The position numbers were made by a program, and so were the translations under genes. A stretch of 64,000 nucleotides of DNA, taken from positions 62,001-126,000 of the forward strand of contig JAAVTG010000254.1 in assembly GCA_011947345.1 (NCBI GenBank). The letters run 5' to 3'. The stretch is from Phytophthora quininea. Its lineage: Eukaryota; Oomycota; Peronosporomycetes; Peronosporales; Peronosporaceae. Below, in pieces: positions 11,210 to 20,420 of this stretch. Position 1 is the first letter of the stretch. Every line of letters begins with the position of its first letter. The notes beneath the pieces were generated by a model. That model saw only the letters and a list, made by a program, of their open reading frames with translations, did no database searches and was not told where the DNA came from.

Positions 11210-11812
11210 ATGCGGTTCTGCCACTACGTCTTCGCACTTGCCACAGTCTTTTTACTGGGAGGCTCTTTCATCGCGGCAGCTCAAGTCAAAGCTCGATCCC
11301 ATCAAGAACATCCCAACAACGGTGCCCGGTGTCTGCGGACCAATTCGAACAAACTCACCGACGGAAATGGAGAAGAGCGACTTTCAATGTCCGGTTTGAA
11401 GAGATTTTTCACAGGAGGATCTTCGAGACTCAGTCCAGAAGCTCAACAAGCTCGAGCAGCAGCCAAGCATGCCCAAGCAGCGATCCGGAAAGCCAAAGCC
11501 GAAATCAAACTCCAGGCATTATTGGAGAAAGACGACTACATCCTCAAAGTCTTTAACATGGCTGCCAAAGCGGAGGACAATGCGGCTGCGCTTGGTAAAC
11601 CTTTTCAGCTCCATCCAGACCTCGTGCCCGTGCTGCAAAAGATGAAGCAAACTGACAATTACCGGGTCAAGGTGTTCAATGCGTGGGCGAACGGTGGAGT
11701 CACCCAACACAAAGTCTGGACCACTCTCAACGCTGAAAAGAAAAACGAGTTTAGCGACTTCTACTACAGCTATTTGACGCACCTGCAGGACTTGGGTCAA
11801 AAGGTCATGTGA
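11210..11812 (+). CDS. RxLR-dEER effector, array copy 1 (intact)
   Basis: A 200-aa secreted protein predicted to enter plant cells and modify host immunity, by analogy with the RxLR family; its target is unknown. Residues 1-24 form a signal peptide, the RCLR motif is at 40-43, and the EER block at 55-57 is followed by LSMSGLKRFF. Residues 75-105 form an alanine-rich helix. Residues 108-195 are a WY-like helical domain, with F-LH-PDLV-VLQKMK and a Y-VKVFNAW...VW-TL pattern at 130-172. The protein ends with DLGQKVM. The ORF is uninterrupted and identical at protein level to the copies at 13685 and 16159, pointing to recent amplification and possibly dosage selection. No intron, as usual for the family. 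Confidence 0.9.
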   Translation: MRFCHYVFALATVFLLGGSFIAAAQVKARSHQEHPNNGARCLRTNSNKLTDGNGEERLSMSGLKRFFTGGSSRLSPEAQQARAAAKHAQAAIRKAKAEIKLQALLEKDDYILKVFNMAAKAEDNAAALGKPFQLHPDLVPVLQKMKQTDNYRVKVFNAWANGGVTQHKVWTTLNAEKKNEFSDFYYSYLTHLQDLGQKVM

Positions 11813-11983
11813 GTGGAAACAACATTTTTGCGCGTACCGTAGTGTTTTAGGTGAATGAAAACCTTACTGTCAGAGAAATACCATTTCGTTTAGCACAACC
11901 CACAGACCATGGACACACGTGATAAACGATTGGAATCCCACAAGGATTCTCATTCCTCAATTTACTCTCAAAGTCGTAGGCTG

Positions 11984-12198
11984 ATGCGTTCCACCGCCAC
12001 TTTTGTGCTTGTAGCAATTGTTTTGTTAGCAGTACACAAGGACCTTCGAGTGTTGCTGATCCCAAGACCACGAAAGCTCGCTCAGTAAATGCAGTTGATA
12101 GCGAAAAGTGTTTACGACGTACTATAGACGACAAAATGAACGAAAAGAGAGTGTCACTTTCTGCTGGGGAAAAGTTTTCGATCGAGGAAGTAAGTTGA
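11984..12198 (+). pseudogene. Array pseudogene 1 (unit 2)
   Basis: Same sequence and lesions as the copy at 9511, with a base change near its end (GAAGTAAGT for GAAGCAAGT). Signal peptide retained, C-terminal domain missing. Confidence 0.6.
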
Positions 12199-12481
12199 AG
12201 ACATCGCCGCAAAGTCCGAGCGGAACAGAAACTAAACAACCAAAAGGATTCACTTGGCTTGAGCAGCGTACAAACTGCTAAATATTTTTGTTTTGCTTAA
12301 CACGGGTTATCGTGGAGAGTTTGACATTGTCGAAGCCGACACAGAATTGCAGTTGGCGAAGAGAGCGGCGATGGCCACGAGTAGGATGGAGCTGACACGC
12401 ATGGTTAGGCTGGAAGTGGGCGGAAGCAAATTTCACACTGAACTTCTCATTCGATTCCGTAGACCATTCTCCTGCAACGAT

Positions 12482-12501
12482 TATGGGATGCAGATGACGG
12501 G
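12482..12501 (+). promoter_or_regulatory. Shared upstream element, unit 2
   Basis: Identical 20-mer to 10009-10028, at the same distance from pseudogene 2. Confidence 0.45.
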
Positions 12502-12632
12502 ACTGCTGGCGAGGCGAGTAAGGAGCTCTTGCAAAGAAAACCTATCGTTGGGATCGGCAACCGAAAACCTTGTGGAATCGCTGAACGTTCCGTCGACCAT
12601 TTCCAAATTTCCTGTTTCGCCAACCAAGTTCG

Positions 12633-12982
12633 ATGCGTTTAGTCGTAGCAATGCTCCTCTTGTTGACAATCACTCCATCGGCTCCCAATATCAATCCCTT
12701 CAAACAACATCGACGGTGGAAACCGAGTGTCGCTGTCGGTGGTGAGAATGTTCTTGAGTGGAGGAACTTCCGAAAAGTTGCTCGCCGACGCCAAAGAGGC
12801 CCGACCAGCAGCAAGGAAAGCCGCAACAACCGCATCCAGAAACTTCGGGCAGAACTCAAGCAGAAGCAAGCGACACTAAGTACTTGGAAGCGGAATCAAA
12901 ACTTCAGAAGGTACTGCAAAGTCACAACCACCTCGTCCAAGCCTTCAAAGCAGCTACAGAGCGGCAGTCTGCGGAAAACTGA
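12633..12982 (+). pseudogene. Array pseudogene 2 (unit 2)
   Basis: Second copy of the signal-peptide-bearing effector relic at 10160, with the same frame changes. Confidence 0.6.
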
Positions 12983-13640
12983 TGAGTATATACAGAAGCC
13001 TCGAACCTGTGCTCGACATGATGGATCCAACATTTTGGTTGTAAAATTCCTGATATGTTCAACATGCACGTAAACCACTTGTAGCTTCGATGTCCAAGTT
13101 GTTCACCAACTTTCTTACTACAGTAGTGTTCATTTTTTCTTCATTTTAACATGAATGCAACGCCAACAACAACATCAACAGAAAAACTAATCCTTTGAGG
13201 ATTAAGCTCGATGTAGGATAGGAGTCCTTTTATTCTTCTTGCCTCGAGTGACAATTTCTACCGCACAAACGGATGAATTCGCCGTCTATTCTGGCCATTT
13301 CGTTGCGAATATCATGTTGGCACTGCCAAATGCCAAGAAGACGAAGGATGAAGTCATCACATTTCGATACGAAATTGATCGCTTACGCGGTCTGTAGGGC
13401 AGTACATCATGGAACTTATTGTTCTGAGTGCTGGTAGCGATTGGATATGATGAAGCATATTCGTTCTGTTCGAGGCATGGCAGGCCTTTGTCATTGGGCC
13501 GATCCGATGATAGATTCCTCTCACTTACATGGTGGGATTGACCGCTCTCGCGGAAGAGATTAGGGAGGTGGTCACTTACGCGGTCAACAAAACGCGTACT
13601 ACACTTTCCGTCGAATCGTAAGCGAAACAAGTACTCCAAG

Positions 13641-13647
13641 TCACTCT
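13641..13647 (+). promoter_or_regulatory. Initiator-like TCACTCT before array effector 2
   Basis: Same initiator-like site, 38 bp upstream of the ATG at 13685 owing to one extra C in the leader. Confidence 0.4.
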
Positions 13648-13684
13648 ACAAATTCCCCGCACAGCTTCACACCTTCCGAAGTCG

Positions 13685-14287
13685 ATGCGGTTCTGCCACT
13701 ACGTCTTCGCACTTGCCACAGTCTTTTTACTGGGAGGCTCTTTCATCGCGGCAGCTCAAGTCAAAGCTCGATCCCATCAAGAACATCCCAACAACGGTGC
13801 CCGGTGTCTGCGGACCAATTCGAACAAACTCACCGACGGAAATGGAGAAGAGCGACTTTCAATGTCCGGTTTGAAGAGATTTTTCACAGGAGGATCTTCG
13901 AGACTCAGTCCAGAAGCTCAACAAGCTCGAGCAGCAGCCAAGCATGCCCAAGCAGCGATCCGGAAAGCCAAAGCCGAAATCAAACTCCAGGCATTATTGG
14001 AGAAAGACGACTACATCCTCAAAGTCTTTAACATGGCTGCCAAAGCGGAGGACAATGCGGCTGCGCTTGGTAAACCTTTTCAGCTCCATCCAGACCTCGT
14101 GCCCGTGCTGCAAAAGATGAAGCAAACTGACAATTACCGGGTCAAGGTGTTCAATGCGTGGGCGAACGGTGGAGTCACCCAACACAAAGTCTGGACCACT
14201 CTCAACGCTGAAAAGAAAAACGAGTTTAGCGACTTCTACTACAGCTATTTGACGCACCTGCAGGACTTGGGTCAAAAGGTCATGTGA
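13685..14287 (+). CDS. RxLR-dEER effector, array copy 2 (intact)
   Basis: The 200-aa product is identical to that of 11210: signal peptide, RCLR at 40-43, EER at 55-57, WY-like C-terminus. Its leader has CCCC where copy 1 has CCC. Because the coding sequences do not differ, short reads would not separate expression of the three copies. Confidence 0.9.
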   Translation: MRFCHYVFALATVFLLGGSFIAAAQVKARSHQEHPNNGARCLRTNSNKLTDGNGEERLSMSGLKRFFTGGSSRLSPEAQQARAAAKHAQAAIRKAKAEIKLQALLEKDDYILKVFNMAAKAEDNAAALGKPFQLHPDLVPVLQKMKQTDNYRVKVFNAWANGGVTQHKVWTTLNAEKKNEFSDFYYSYLTHLQDLGQKVM

Positions 14288-14458
14288 GTGGAAACAACAT
14301 TTTTGCGCGTACCGTAGTGTTTTAGGTGAATGAAAACCTTACTGTCAGAGAAATACCATTTCGTTTAGCACAACCCACAGACCATGGACACACGTGATAA
14401 ACGATTGGAATCCCACAAGGATTCTCATTCCTCAATTTACTCTCAAAGTCGTAGGCTG

Positions 14459-14673
14459 ATGCGTTCCACCGCCACTTTTGTGCTTGTAGCAATTGTTTTG
14501 TTAGCAGTACACAAGGACCTTCGAGTGTTGCTGATCCCAAGACCACGAAAGCTCGCTCAGTAAATGCAGTTGATAGCGAAAAGTGTTTACGACGTACTAT
14601 AGACGACAAAATGAACGAAAAGAGAGTGTCACTTTCTGCTGGGGAAAAGTTTTCGATCGAGGAAGTAAGTTGA
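14459..14673 (+). pseudogene. Array pseudogene 1 (unit 3)
   Basis: Third copy of the 9511 relic, matching the unit 2 version. Confidence 0.6.
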
Positions 14674-14956
14674 AGACATCGCCGCAAAGTCCGAGCGGAA
14701 CAGAAACTAAACAACCAAAAGGATTCACTTGGCTTGAGCAGCGTACAAACTGCTAAATATTTTTGTTTTGCTTAACACGGGTTATCGTGGAGAGTTTGAC
14801 ATTGTCGAAGCCGACACAGAATTGCAGTTGGCGAAGAGAGCGGCGATGGCCACGAGTAGGATGGAGCTGACACGCATGGTTAGGCTGGAAGTGGGCGGAA
14901 GCAAATTTCACACTGAACTTCTCATTCGATTCCGTAGACCATTCTCCTGCAACGAT

Positions 14957-14976
14957 TATGGGATGCAGATGACGGG
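14957..14976 (+). promoter_or_regulatory. Shared upstream element, unit 3
   Basis: Identical 20-mer to 10009-10028. Confidence 0.45.
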
Positions 14977-15107
14977 ACTGCTGGCGAGGCGAGTAAGGAG
15001 CTCTTGCAAAGAAAACCTATCGTTGGGATCGGCAACCGAAAACCTTGTGGAATCGCTGAACGTTCCGTCGACCATTTCCAAATTTCCTGTTTCGCCAACC
15101 AAGTTCG

Positions 15108-15457
15108 ATGCGTTTAGTCGTAGCAATGCTCCTCTTGTTGACAATCACTCCATCGGCTCCCAATATCAATCCCTTCAAACAACATCGACGGTGGAAACCG
15201 AGTGTCGCTGTCGGTGGTGAGAATGTTCTTGAGTGGAGGAACTTCCGAAAAGTTGCTCGCCGACGCCAAAGAGGCCCGACCAGCAGCAAGGAAAGCCGCA
15301 ACAACCGCATCCAGAAACTTCGGGCAGAACTCAAGCAGAAGCAAGCGACACTAAGTACTTGGAAGCGGAATCAAAACTTCAGAAGGTACTGCAAAGTCAC
15401 AACCACCTCGTCCAAGCCTTCAAAGCAGCTACAGAGCGGCAGTCTGCGGAAAACTGA
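15108..15457 (+). pseudogene. Array pseudogene 2 (unit 3)
   Basis: Third copy of the 10160 relic, same lesions. Confidence 0.6.
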
Positions 15458-16114
15458 TGAGTATATACAGAAGCCTCGAACCTGTGCTCGACATGATGGA
15501 TCCAACATTTTGGTTGTAAAATTCCTGATATGTTCAACATGCACGTAAACCACTTGTAGCTTCGATGTCCAAGTTGTTCACCAACTTTCTTACTACAGTA
15601 GTGTTCATTTTTTCTTCATTTTAACATGAATGCAACGCCAACAACAACATCAACAGAAAAACTAATCCTTTGAGGATTAAGCTCGATGTAGGATAGGAGT
15701 CCTTTTATTCTTCTTGCCTCGAGTGACAATTTCTACCGCACAAACGGATGAATTCGCCGTCTATTCTGGCCATTTCGTTGCGAATATCATGTTGGCACTG
15801 CCAAATGCCAAGAAGACGAAGGATGAAGTCATCACATTTCGATACGAAATTGATCGCTTACGCGGTCTGTAGGGCAGTACATCATGGAACTTATTGTTCT
15901 GAGTGCTGGTAGCGATTGGATATGATGAAGCATATTCGTTCTGTTCGAGGCATGGCAGGCCTTTGTCATTGGGCCGATCCGATGATAGATTCCTCTCACT
16001 TACATGGTGGGATTGACCGCTCTCGCGGAAGAGATTAGGAGGTGGTCACTTACGCGGTCAACAAAACGCGTACTACACTTTCCGTCGAATCGTAAGCGAA
16101 ACAAGTACTCCAAG

Positions 16115-16121
16115 TCACTCT
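16115..16121 (+). promoter_or_regulatory. Initiator-like TCACTCT before array effector 3
   Basis: Same initiator-like site, 38 bp upstream of the ATG at 16159. Confidence 0.4.
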
Positions 16122-16158
16122 ACAAATTCCCCGCACAGCTTCACACCTTCCGAAGTCG

Positions 16159-16761
16159 ATGCGGTTCTGCCACTACGTCTTCGCACTTGCCACAGTCTTT
16201 TTACTGGGAGGCTCTTTCATCGCGGCAGCTCAAGTCAAAGCTCGATCCCATCAAGAACATCCCAACAACGGTGCCCGGTGTCTGCGGACCAATTCGAACA
16301 AACTCACCGACGGAAATGGAGAAGAGCGACTTTCAATGTCCGGTTTGAAGAGATTTTTCACAGGAGGATCTTCGAGACTCAGTCCAGAAGCTCAACAAGC
16401 TCGAGCAGCAGCCAAGCATGCCCAAGCAGCGATCCGGAAAGCCAAAGCCGAAATCAAACTCCAGGCATTATTGGAGAAAGACGACTACATCCTCAAAGTC
16501 TTTAACATGGCTGCCAAAGCGGAGGACAATGCGGCTGCGCTTGGTAAACCTTTTCAGCTCCATCCAGACCTCGTGCCCGTGCTGCAAAAGATGAAGCAAA
16601 CTGACAATTACCGGGTCAAGGTGTTCAATGCGTGGGCGAACGGTGGAGTCACCCAACACAAAGTCTGGACCACTCTCAACGCTGAAAAGAAAAACGAGTT
16701 TAGCGACTTCTACTACAGCTATTTGACGCACCTGCAGGACTTGGGTCAAAAGGTCATGTGA
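16159..16761 (+). CDS. RxLR-dEER effector, array copy 3 (intact)
   Basis: Third copy with an identical 200-aa product. Its 3' flank differs from the other units by one base soon after the stop (ATTTCTTGCG for ATTTTTGCG), and the array ends about 250 bp downstream. It is the only copy followed by a different, longer relative (16934). Confidence 0.9.
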   Translation: MRFCHYVFALATVFLLGGSFIAAAQVKARSHQEHPNNGARCLRTNSNKLTDGNGEERLSMSGLKRFFTGGSSRLSPEAQQARAAAKHAQAAIRKAKAEIKLQALLEKDDYILKVFNMAAKAEDNAAALGKPFQLHPDLVPVLQKMKQTDNYRVKVFNAWANGGVTQHKVWTTLNAEKKNEFSDFYYSYLTHLQDLGQKVM

Positions 16762-16933
16762 GTGGAAACAACATTTCTTGCGCGTACCGTAGTGTTTTAG
16801 GTGAATGAAAACCTTACTGTCAGAGAAATACCATTTCGTTTAGCACAACCCACAGACCATGGACACACGTGATAAACGATTGGAATCCCACAAGGATTCT
16901 CATTCCTCAATTTACTCTCAAAGTCGTAGGCTG

Positions 16934-17413
16934 ATGCGTTCCACCGCCACTTTTGTGCTTGTAGCAATTGTTTTGTTAGCAGTACACAAGGACCTTCGAG
17001 TGTTGCTGATTCCAAGACCTCGAGTGTTAAAAGTACTCGATGACGGGAAGCATTTACTGCAAACTATCGGCGACAAGACGAATGAAGATTGACTGTCACT
17101 CTTTGGTATCGAAAAGTTCGAGCGAGGAAGTAAATTGAAGACGTCACTGGTCGAAGCAAAGCAAGCCACAGCCGCTTACAAACAAGACCAACTCAAGAAT
17201 CAACAAGGAACGGACTCGCACATCATCAGAATCCTCAAGGAAGCAGCAAAAACTGGCAAGTCGTTTACGTTGTCTCCAGACCTTGAACCGGTACTCAACA
17301 AGATGCTTCAGGATGGCAACCACCGAGTCAAAGTGTTCAACGCTTGGAACAAGAACGCCGTATCCAAGGATGACGTTTTCTCGACGATGATAGTGGCAGA
17401 GAGATCCGAGTAG
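16934..17413 (+). pseudogene. RxLR effector pseudogene at the right edge of the array
   Basis: The same signal peptide as pseudogene 1 starts at 16934, but the sequence diverges after ~80 bp and continues further. The frame from 17135 encodes an intact helical C-terminus (DLEPVLNKMLQDGNHRVK, then FNAWNKNAVSKDDVF) ending at TAG 17411, clearly related to the WY-like end of the array effectors. Stops and frame changes lie between. This longer relative shows what pseudogene 1 lost in the repeated units. Confidence 0.6.
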
Positions 17414-17872
17414 AGCGATCTCTACTACCGCTATAATGCACGCACCACGCGGGAGACAAGACTTGAGTAGAGTACGAAATACCAATGGACTAAAGTCAAA
17501 TCAACGAGGCAAGCATAAGTTTATGGGATGCAGATGACGGGACGGATGACGGGGCGAATAGGAAGCACCTTGCGATGTTGACAAAGCCAATACTACAACG
17601 GATAATTACACGTAGGAATATCGCTCATCGTCGCGGGTTGTGTAAAAAAACAATTGCACTTTCAAATAAAACACACGAAATAATTGATTGAGCGAGGCCT
17701 CAATCACGTTCAAATAATCTTCCTTTTCGGCGCGGCGTTCACCTCGCAATTCGCTCGTTCTCGCGAGGCCAAGAACTGCTAACGCACTGTTGATGTGGAG
17801 ACAGAGACCTTCTTTCCCTCCTTCGACCTAACCGTTCGACGGGAACAGCCCAACGACTGCGGTAGGCGCTCT
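17414..17872. other. Intergenic; orphan effector promoter region
   Basis: About 110 bp from 17522 align with the sequence upstream of the effector at 19342 (20-mer, then GAAGC...TTGCGATGTTGA and CGCTCATC), but no effector follows. The rest is plain intergenic DNA with an A/T-rich stretch near 17645. Confidence 0.45.
17522..17541 (+). promoter_or_regulatory. Shared upstream element without a following gene
   Basis: Identical 20-mer to 10009-10028; homology to the 19161 region continues for ~110 bp and then breaks off, leaving no ORF. Confidence 0.4.
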
Positions 17873-18243
17873 CTATTTTCTGCAAACCCCCAACGCCACC
17901 CCATTTCGTGCTGGCACGCCGTCTAAATTCTCTCGATGGCGCTGCTTCGGCTTTCCGTGCTGCTGCTCGGGCTTTCTTTGCCGCTGCTTGGTTTCAGCGA
18001 TCGATTTCTTCAGCTTTTCCTGTCCTTTGGTAAGGAATTTCTTCAAACCCGAAAACGACATTCGCTCTTCTTGGCTGTCGGAACAAGCATCTCGTAGGAA
18101 CCGCTTGCCACCGTCGGCGTGGTGCGGGAGCGACTTGGAGTCAACAATATGTGCAGTCGATGGCATTCACCCAATCCGTCCATGGTCGTCCCTATCTCTC
18201 GAAGTCTTACTAAAAGCAAGCGCAGGGCTACAAGGCAATACAA
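17873..18243 (-). pseudogene. RxLR effector pseudogene, N-terminal half
   Basis: On the minus strand from 18243 a leader-like start (MYCLVALRLLLV) leads, after a frame change near 18160, to a good RFLR motif, then SQEERMSFSGLKKFL at the EER position, followed by a lysine/glutamine-rich helix. The frame then runs into unrelated sequence and stops at 17873. The C-terminal domain is absent downstream. The RxLR-EER spacing is that of functional members. Confidence 0.6.
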
Positions 18244-18373
18244 TGTATTGGAGCGCTAGCCAAAAGGTTTGACCGAAGACCTGAACATAGTGGCAAAAAG
18301 TGCTTCCATTCTACCAATTCCGCACCAACTAGTTCTTCTTACACAGCCAGACGGCCCCAGTCCCGTAGATGCG

Positions 18374-18688
18374 TCACGTAATCCGAGAAAATGTTTTGTA
18401 GGGGCCCTCCGTCACAGCGTTCAGCGAGTAAAACACATCGTCCTTGGTGACGCCCTTATTCGCCCACGCCTTCAAGACTTTGACTTTATAATTCTCGTCT
18501 TGCAGCATCTTTTTCAGCACGAGTTTGAGGTCTTCCGATAGATTATACGGATGCCCAAGCACAATTCTGTCGTATTCCTCCTTGGAAACTTTCTCCATCA
18601 TCGTGCCGAGGTAGGTGCCATCTTGCATTTGATTCTTGAGTATCGCTTGGGCTTTTCTTTCCTCGATGTACAATGTACTGGGTTTCAA
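18374..18688 (-). pseudogene. RxLR effector C-terminal fragment
   Basis: An open 104-codon stretch encodes only the helical end of an effector: DGTYLGTMMEKVSKEEYD, then LKLVLKKMLQDENYKVK and AWANKGVTKDDVFYSL, closely related to the effector at 19342. No signal peptide or RxLR precedes it. It lies upstream of, not downstream of, the N-terminal relic at 17873-18243, so the two are not one simple gene. Confidence 0.55.
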
Positions 18689-18734
18689 CCGCTCCAGTTA
18701 CCCGCATAGAACGTTTGATGAATTTCTAGCTTTT

Positions 18735-19086
18735 CGGTACGCTTTCCTGCTACTATGAAGCAATTTTGCTCGGAGTTGTTTTTTTAACCAGGCCAGGCTC
18801 TTCCATTCCAACAAACCTAACAACGAAGAAGAGGAGAGTCATTTGTGAGGAAGAAGAATCCTGATAGCCGGAACTTCAAAGCTCAGTCCAGAAGCCAACC
18901 AAGCCCAAGCAGCACGTACAAGACTAACAGCCGAAGTGAAACCGATACTTTCCCTTTATTCCACGCGTTGACGAATTTGACTCTTGAAGCAAGTACGTAG
19001 TATCCAAGAACGACGTGTTCACGGCGCTGGATGTAAGTACAGTGATCTCTACAACCGCTGCGCGCAACACGTGCAATACTTCGCTT
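18735..19086 (+). pseudogene. Degraded RxLR effector
   Basis: Fragments in several frames match the effector at 19972: TACGCTTTCCTG...ACTATG at the signal peptide, then a GGAACTTCAAAGCTCAGTCCAGAAGCC helix segment, then a short end resembling the NAW..GKVS region. Stops are frequent and no continuous product is possible. Confidence 0.4.
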
Positions 19087-19160
19087 GATTAGTGTACGAA
19101 CTTCCAGTGTTCTTTTCCATTGATCACAAGTCCATTGTCTTGTCAGATCCAAGAACCAAA

Positions 19161-19180
19161 TATGGGATGCAGATGACGGG
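19161..19180 (+). promoter_or_regulatory. Shared upstream element before the 19342 effector
   Basis: The same 20-mer, 181 bp upstream of the ATG at 19342. This is its only occurrence here before a largely intact, non-array effector. Confidence 0.5.
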
Positions 19181-19341
19181 GCGAATGACAGGGCGGGTAG
19201 GAAGCTCTTTGCGATGTTGATAGGTCCAGCGCTTCAATGGATGACTGCAAACAGAAATACCGCTCATCATCGTGTTGATACAGAACTCTTCGATCAACCA
19301 TTCTTCAAGTCGCTGACGAAATCCGCCACTATCCTCACTCA

Positions 19342-19881
19342 ATGATTTCGATGCGGTGTGTGGTTGCAACGATCCTCTTTCTGGCCATCACGCCGGCGCC
19401 ATCGGCTGCAAGTTTTATCGACTCGACGTCGCTCCCAACCGGCGAGAAGCGGGTCCTACGAAATCTCGAAGATGCCAACCACGACAACCAAGAAGAGCGG
19501 CTGTTAAATTCGGAAGGGAAGAAATTCGTCATCGGAGGAGCTAAAAATCTCAAAGCATCCATCGCTGAAGCTAAACAAGCTGTCAATACAGCTATTAAGG
19601 AAAAGATAGTCTTCCCGAAGCTAATGAATGACGATACCTACCTCGGCGAAATGATGAAGAGGGTTGCCAAGAAGGATCGCGCCACAGCTGAGGATCCATT
19701 CAAGCTGCCTTCCGAACTCAAGCCTGTGGTGAAAACGATGCTGCAAGACGACGTGTACTGCGTCAAAGTCTTTAAAGACTGGGTGAGTAACGACGTCACC
19801 AAGGAAGAGGTGTTTTATACTGAATGCTGTGGGAAACACCGACTCCATGAAACTTTACATGGGTTACTTCACAACATCTGA
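19342..19881 (+). CDS. RxLR-dEER effector with altered tail
   Basis: A 179-aa ORF. Signal peptide about 1-24 (a second ATG at 19351 fits equally well), RVLR at 37-40, NQEERLL at 50-55, alanine/lysine helix, then a WY-like region (YLGEMMKRVAKKD, LKPVVKTMLQDD, FKDWVSNDVTKEEVFY). After VFY the frame reads ECCGKHRL..., whereas a neighbouring frame gives the family-typical L-A tail and carries on past the stop. The last ~22 residues are therefore probably a frameshift product; the domain core is complete. Function unknown; family role is suppression or modulation of plant immunity. Confidence 0.72.
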   Translation: MISMRCVVATILFLAITPAPSAASFIDSTSLPTGEKRVLRNLEDANHDNQEERLLNSEGKKFVIGGAKNLKASIAEAKQAVNTAIKEKIVFPKLMNDDTYLGEMMKRVAKKDRATAEDPFKLPSELKPVVKTMLQDDVYCVKVFKDWVSNDVTKEEVFYTECCGKHRLHETLHGLLHNI

Positions 19882-19971
19882 AGAGCTTGGTTCCGTAAGA
19901 AGAACTAGTCAGTCGGAAAACTGGTAGGAGGATTCGACTGATAGCAACACTTTTTCCCCTCAGCAAGATCG

Positions 19972-20420
19972 ATGCGAGTTTCCAACTACGCTTTCCTGAT
20001 ACTATGTAGCAATTGCGTACTACGACCGCAAATGTTGGCGATTCCAAGGTCGTTCTCCAGGATGGAGTTCGATCCAGGTATTTTTGCGTTTATCACCGGT
20101 AGCACTGAGGGTGAGCGCTGCATCAACCCCGCTGGCCGGCATCTCTCACCATGCCCGGCGGCTCCGGTTGGAATTCGATCTAGGTACATTCTGACAAAAC
20201 TAAGAGGAGAGTTACTATCATCTTCGGGTGTAAAAAAACTCCTCGTAGGAAGAACTTCAAAACCTCGTCCAGAAGCCAAACAAGCCCTGGCAGCTCTGAA
20301 AAGAGTAAAAGCTGAAGTGAAGCGCAAGAAGATGCTATAGAACGACAAATACATCGCCAATGTCTTCAAGAAGTTTGCGAGAAGTGAGCAGTTCTTTTGC
20401 AGCACTGGGATGACTGTATA
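19972..20420 (+). pseudogene. RxLR effector pseudogene with a short insertion
   Basis: The leader MRVSNYAFLILC starts at 19972. A run of ~90 bp (20081-20173) has no effector counterpart and is flanked by near-identical 13-bp repeats, then the effector helix resumes (GVKKLLVGRTS, ALAALKRVKAE) and stops at 20338-20340. A coding-like continuation (NDKYIANVFKKFARSE) follows the stop. No RxLR survives. Confidence 0.55.
20081..20173. mobile_element. SINE-like short insertion, copy 1
   Basis: Ninety-three bp bounded by TTCGATCYAGGTA direct repeats (20068-20080 and 20174-20186; 12 of 13 identical). Its core (TTATCACCG...GCACT...GAGC...CCCGGCGGCTCCGGTTG) recurs at 63193-63280, also inside an RxLR pseudogene and also with long flanking duplications. 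Long target duplications of variable length fit LINE-style retroposition. Confidence 0.5.

Larger units (their letters stand above)
9121..17013 (+). repeat. Tandem array, ~2474-bp unit, 3.2 copies
   Basis: Equivalent positions (the GGTAAACC at effector codon 129) recur at 9121, 11594, 14069 and 16543, giving units of 2473, 2475 and 2474 bp. Units differ at only a few bases, mostly one-base homopolymer changes (for example CCC or CCCC before the effector). Each full unit contains effector C-terminus, pseudogene 1, pseudogene 2, ~700 bp of spacer, then an intact effector N-terminus. Homology on the right ends near 17013, where the fourth copy of pseudogene 1 diverges. Near-identity indicates recent unequal crossing over or gene conversion. 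Confidence 0.93.

Noticed and set aside
13286..13639. 117-codon minus-strand ORF in the array spacer
   Set aside because: Present as such only in one unit because of a one-base homopolymer difference; no family signal.
9121..17013. CRISPR-like regular repeats
   Set aside because: The repeat unit is 2.5 kb and gene-bearing; nothing here has short repeats with unique spacers.
20060..20080. tRNA-like B box (GTTCGATCC) as SINE promoter
   Set aside because: The motif lies in the target duplication, not inside the element, so it is probably coincidental.
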